This document shows positions 4,162-5,166 of a stretch of 5,166 nucleotides of DNA, piece after piece. Position 1 is the first letter of the stretch, and every line of letters starts with the position of its first letter. The stretch comes from Actinomycetota bacterium (lineage in GTDB: Bacteria > Actinomycetota > Humimicrobiia > Humimicrobiales > Humimicrobiaceae). Location: assembly GCA_016783995.1 (NCBI GenBank), contig JADHVN010000103.1:1-5166 (forward strand). The letters run 5' to 3'. A model generated the notes under the pieces. The model saw nothing but the letters and a program-made list of their open reading frames with translations, had not been told where the DNA came from and searched no databases. A program made the translations under genes and the position numbers.

Positions 4162-5166
4162 ATGGTTAATTATAATGACATAGCAAAACTAGCAAAAGTA
4201 TCTCCAACAACGGTTTCACATGTGATTAATGAAACCAGGTTTGTTATGCCTGAGACAAAAAGAAGAGTCCTTGAAGCAATGAAAAAGCTAAAATATCAGC
4301 AGAACCTGCTTGCCAGAAGTCTTGCCACCGGGAAAACACACACTATTGGGCTGGTTATCTCTGATATTAGAAATCCGTTTTACCCGGAACTTGTACAGGG
4401 TGTAGAAGAACTGGCAGTAAAAAATGATTATAATGTATTTTTATGTAATACAGATTATGATATTGAAAAAGGTTTAAAATCTATAGGAGCCTTAATTAAA
4501 AGAAAGATAGACGGTATAATTGTCGCTTCCAGCCAGGTAGACAGTTCTATAATAAACCAGCTTATGGATACAGACCTTAATTTTGTATTGGTTGATTGGG
4601 CTAAAAGAAATGTAAATGCAGACAGCCTGTATTTTGATTATAGAATTGGTATGGCAGAAGCTATCGCTCACCTAGTTTCTCTTGGACATAGGAAGATTTA
4701 TTTTATCAGTGGTCCCAAAACACTTAAAACAGCAAGAATAAGGATAAGGAATTATATCGATGCAGTAGAAAAAGACAAGGATGATAATAATTTAGACTAC
4801 AAGATATTAGAGGGAGATCACAAGATAGAAGGTGGCTTAAAGGCTGCTCAAAAAATATTAAAGGGAAAAGTGCTTCCGACAGCAATTGTTTGTTCAAATG
4901 ATCTGACAGCTATCGGGGCAATGAAGGCTTTTAAGGCAGGCGGTATTAAGGTTCCTGACGATATATCTATTATTGGATTAGACAATATAGCGTTGACTGA
5001 AATAGTCTCACCTGCATTGACTACTATAGAGTTAGAAAGATACAGAATAGGTAAAACTGCAATGGAACTACTGCTGAATAGAATTAAAGATAAAAAGTTA
5101 CCCAAACAGACATGTATTTTTAAGACAAAACTTATTGTAAGAGAAAGCACCTCAAAGAGAAGAAAG
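4162..5166 (+). CDS. LacI/PurR-family transcriptional repressor (copy 2, 3' end cut by window)
   Basis: 335 codons are open to the window edge; by comparison with copy 1 only Asp, Asn and the stop are missing. It is about 93% identical to copy 1, with 23 substitutions and one inserted residue near position 208. The recognition helix is unchanged (Thr16, His20), so the same DNA target is expected. Substitutions include S5N, V39A, P47Q and R60H in the DNA-binding and hinge part, and a cluster between residues 112 and 236 (for example G127D, G147A, G152N, H205D). From position 237 on, the only change is Ser to Ala at copy 1 position 299. P47Q removes the proline that normally begins the hinge helix in this family. 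Effector residues equivalent to Arg194 and Asp273 are kept. AGGAG lies six bases before the ATG, and the site CAATGGTTAAT-like context is shared with copy 1. The reading frame shows no damage, so the gene is probably functional. Confidence 0.92.
   Translation, partial: MVNYNDIAKLAKVSPTTVSHVINETRFVMPETKRRVLEAMKKLKYQQNLLARSLATGKTHTIGLVISDIRNPFYPELVQGVEELAVKNDYNVFLCNTDYDIEKGLKSIGALIKRKIDGIIVASSQVDSSIINQLMDTDLNFVLVDWAKRNVNADSLYFDYRIGMAEAIAHLVSLGHRKIYFISGPKTLKTARIRIRNYIDAVEKDKDDNNLDYKILEGDHKIEGGLKAAQKILKGKVLPTAIVCSNDLTAIGAMKAFKAGGIKVPDDISIIGLDNIALTEIVSPALTTIELERYRIGKTAMELLLNRIKDKKLPKQTCIFKTKLIVRESTSKRRK

Overview
The window is AT-rich, with strong Shine-Dalgarno sites and codon use typical of a low-GC Gram-positive anaerobe. 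A halanaerobial or clostridial genome is my best guess, but nothing here fixes the taxon.

Layout from left to right. A glutamine synthetase gene runs leftward off the window (1-190, minus). Divergent from it is a complete LacI/PurR-type repressor gene (461-1471, plus; 'copy 1'). Next comes a small minus-strand gene that looks like the antitoxin half of a toxin-antitoxin pair (1601-1819), with no recognisable toxin beside it and an odd start region. A roughly 400-base spacer follows, holding a possible decayed reading frame. A 401-residue AAA-type ATPase with a C-terminal DUF4143-like domain (2228-3433, plus) has its own clear promoter. About 640 bases of non-coding, palindrome- and repeat-rich DNA (3434-4074) end in a GC-rich hairpin like the right end of an IS200/IS605 element. 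A second LacI-type gene (4162 to the window edge, plus; 'copy 2') is about 93% identical to copy 1 in protein and lacks only its last codons.

The two repressor genes frame the window as direct repeats about 3.7 kb apart. Their HTH helices are nearly the same as that of E. coli PurR. Each has a PurR-like operator at its predicted transcription start, so auto- and cross-repression are expected. Copy 2 differs at two places that matter for DNA binding: the conserved Pro47 is Gln, and the central CpG of its operator is TpG. Similarity between the two upstream regions stops at the base of the IS-like hairpin, which marks a junction of accessory DNA with the repressor locus. The DNA between the repressor genes (orphan antitoxin, DUF4143 ATPase, repeat-rich spacer, IS-like end) looks like an accessory island that recombination between the two copies could delete. 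No complete new system can be shown from this sequence alone.
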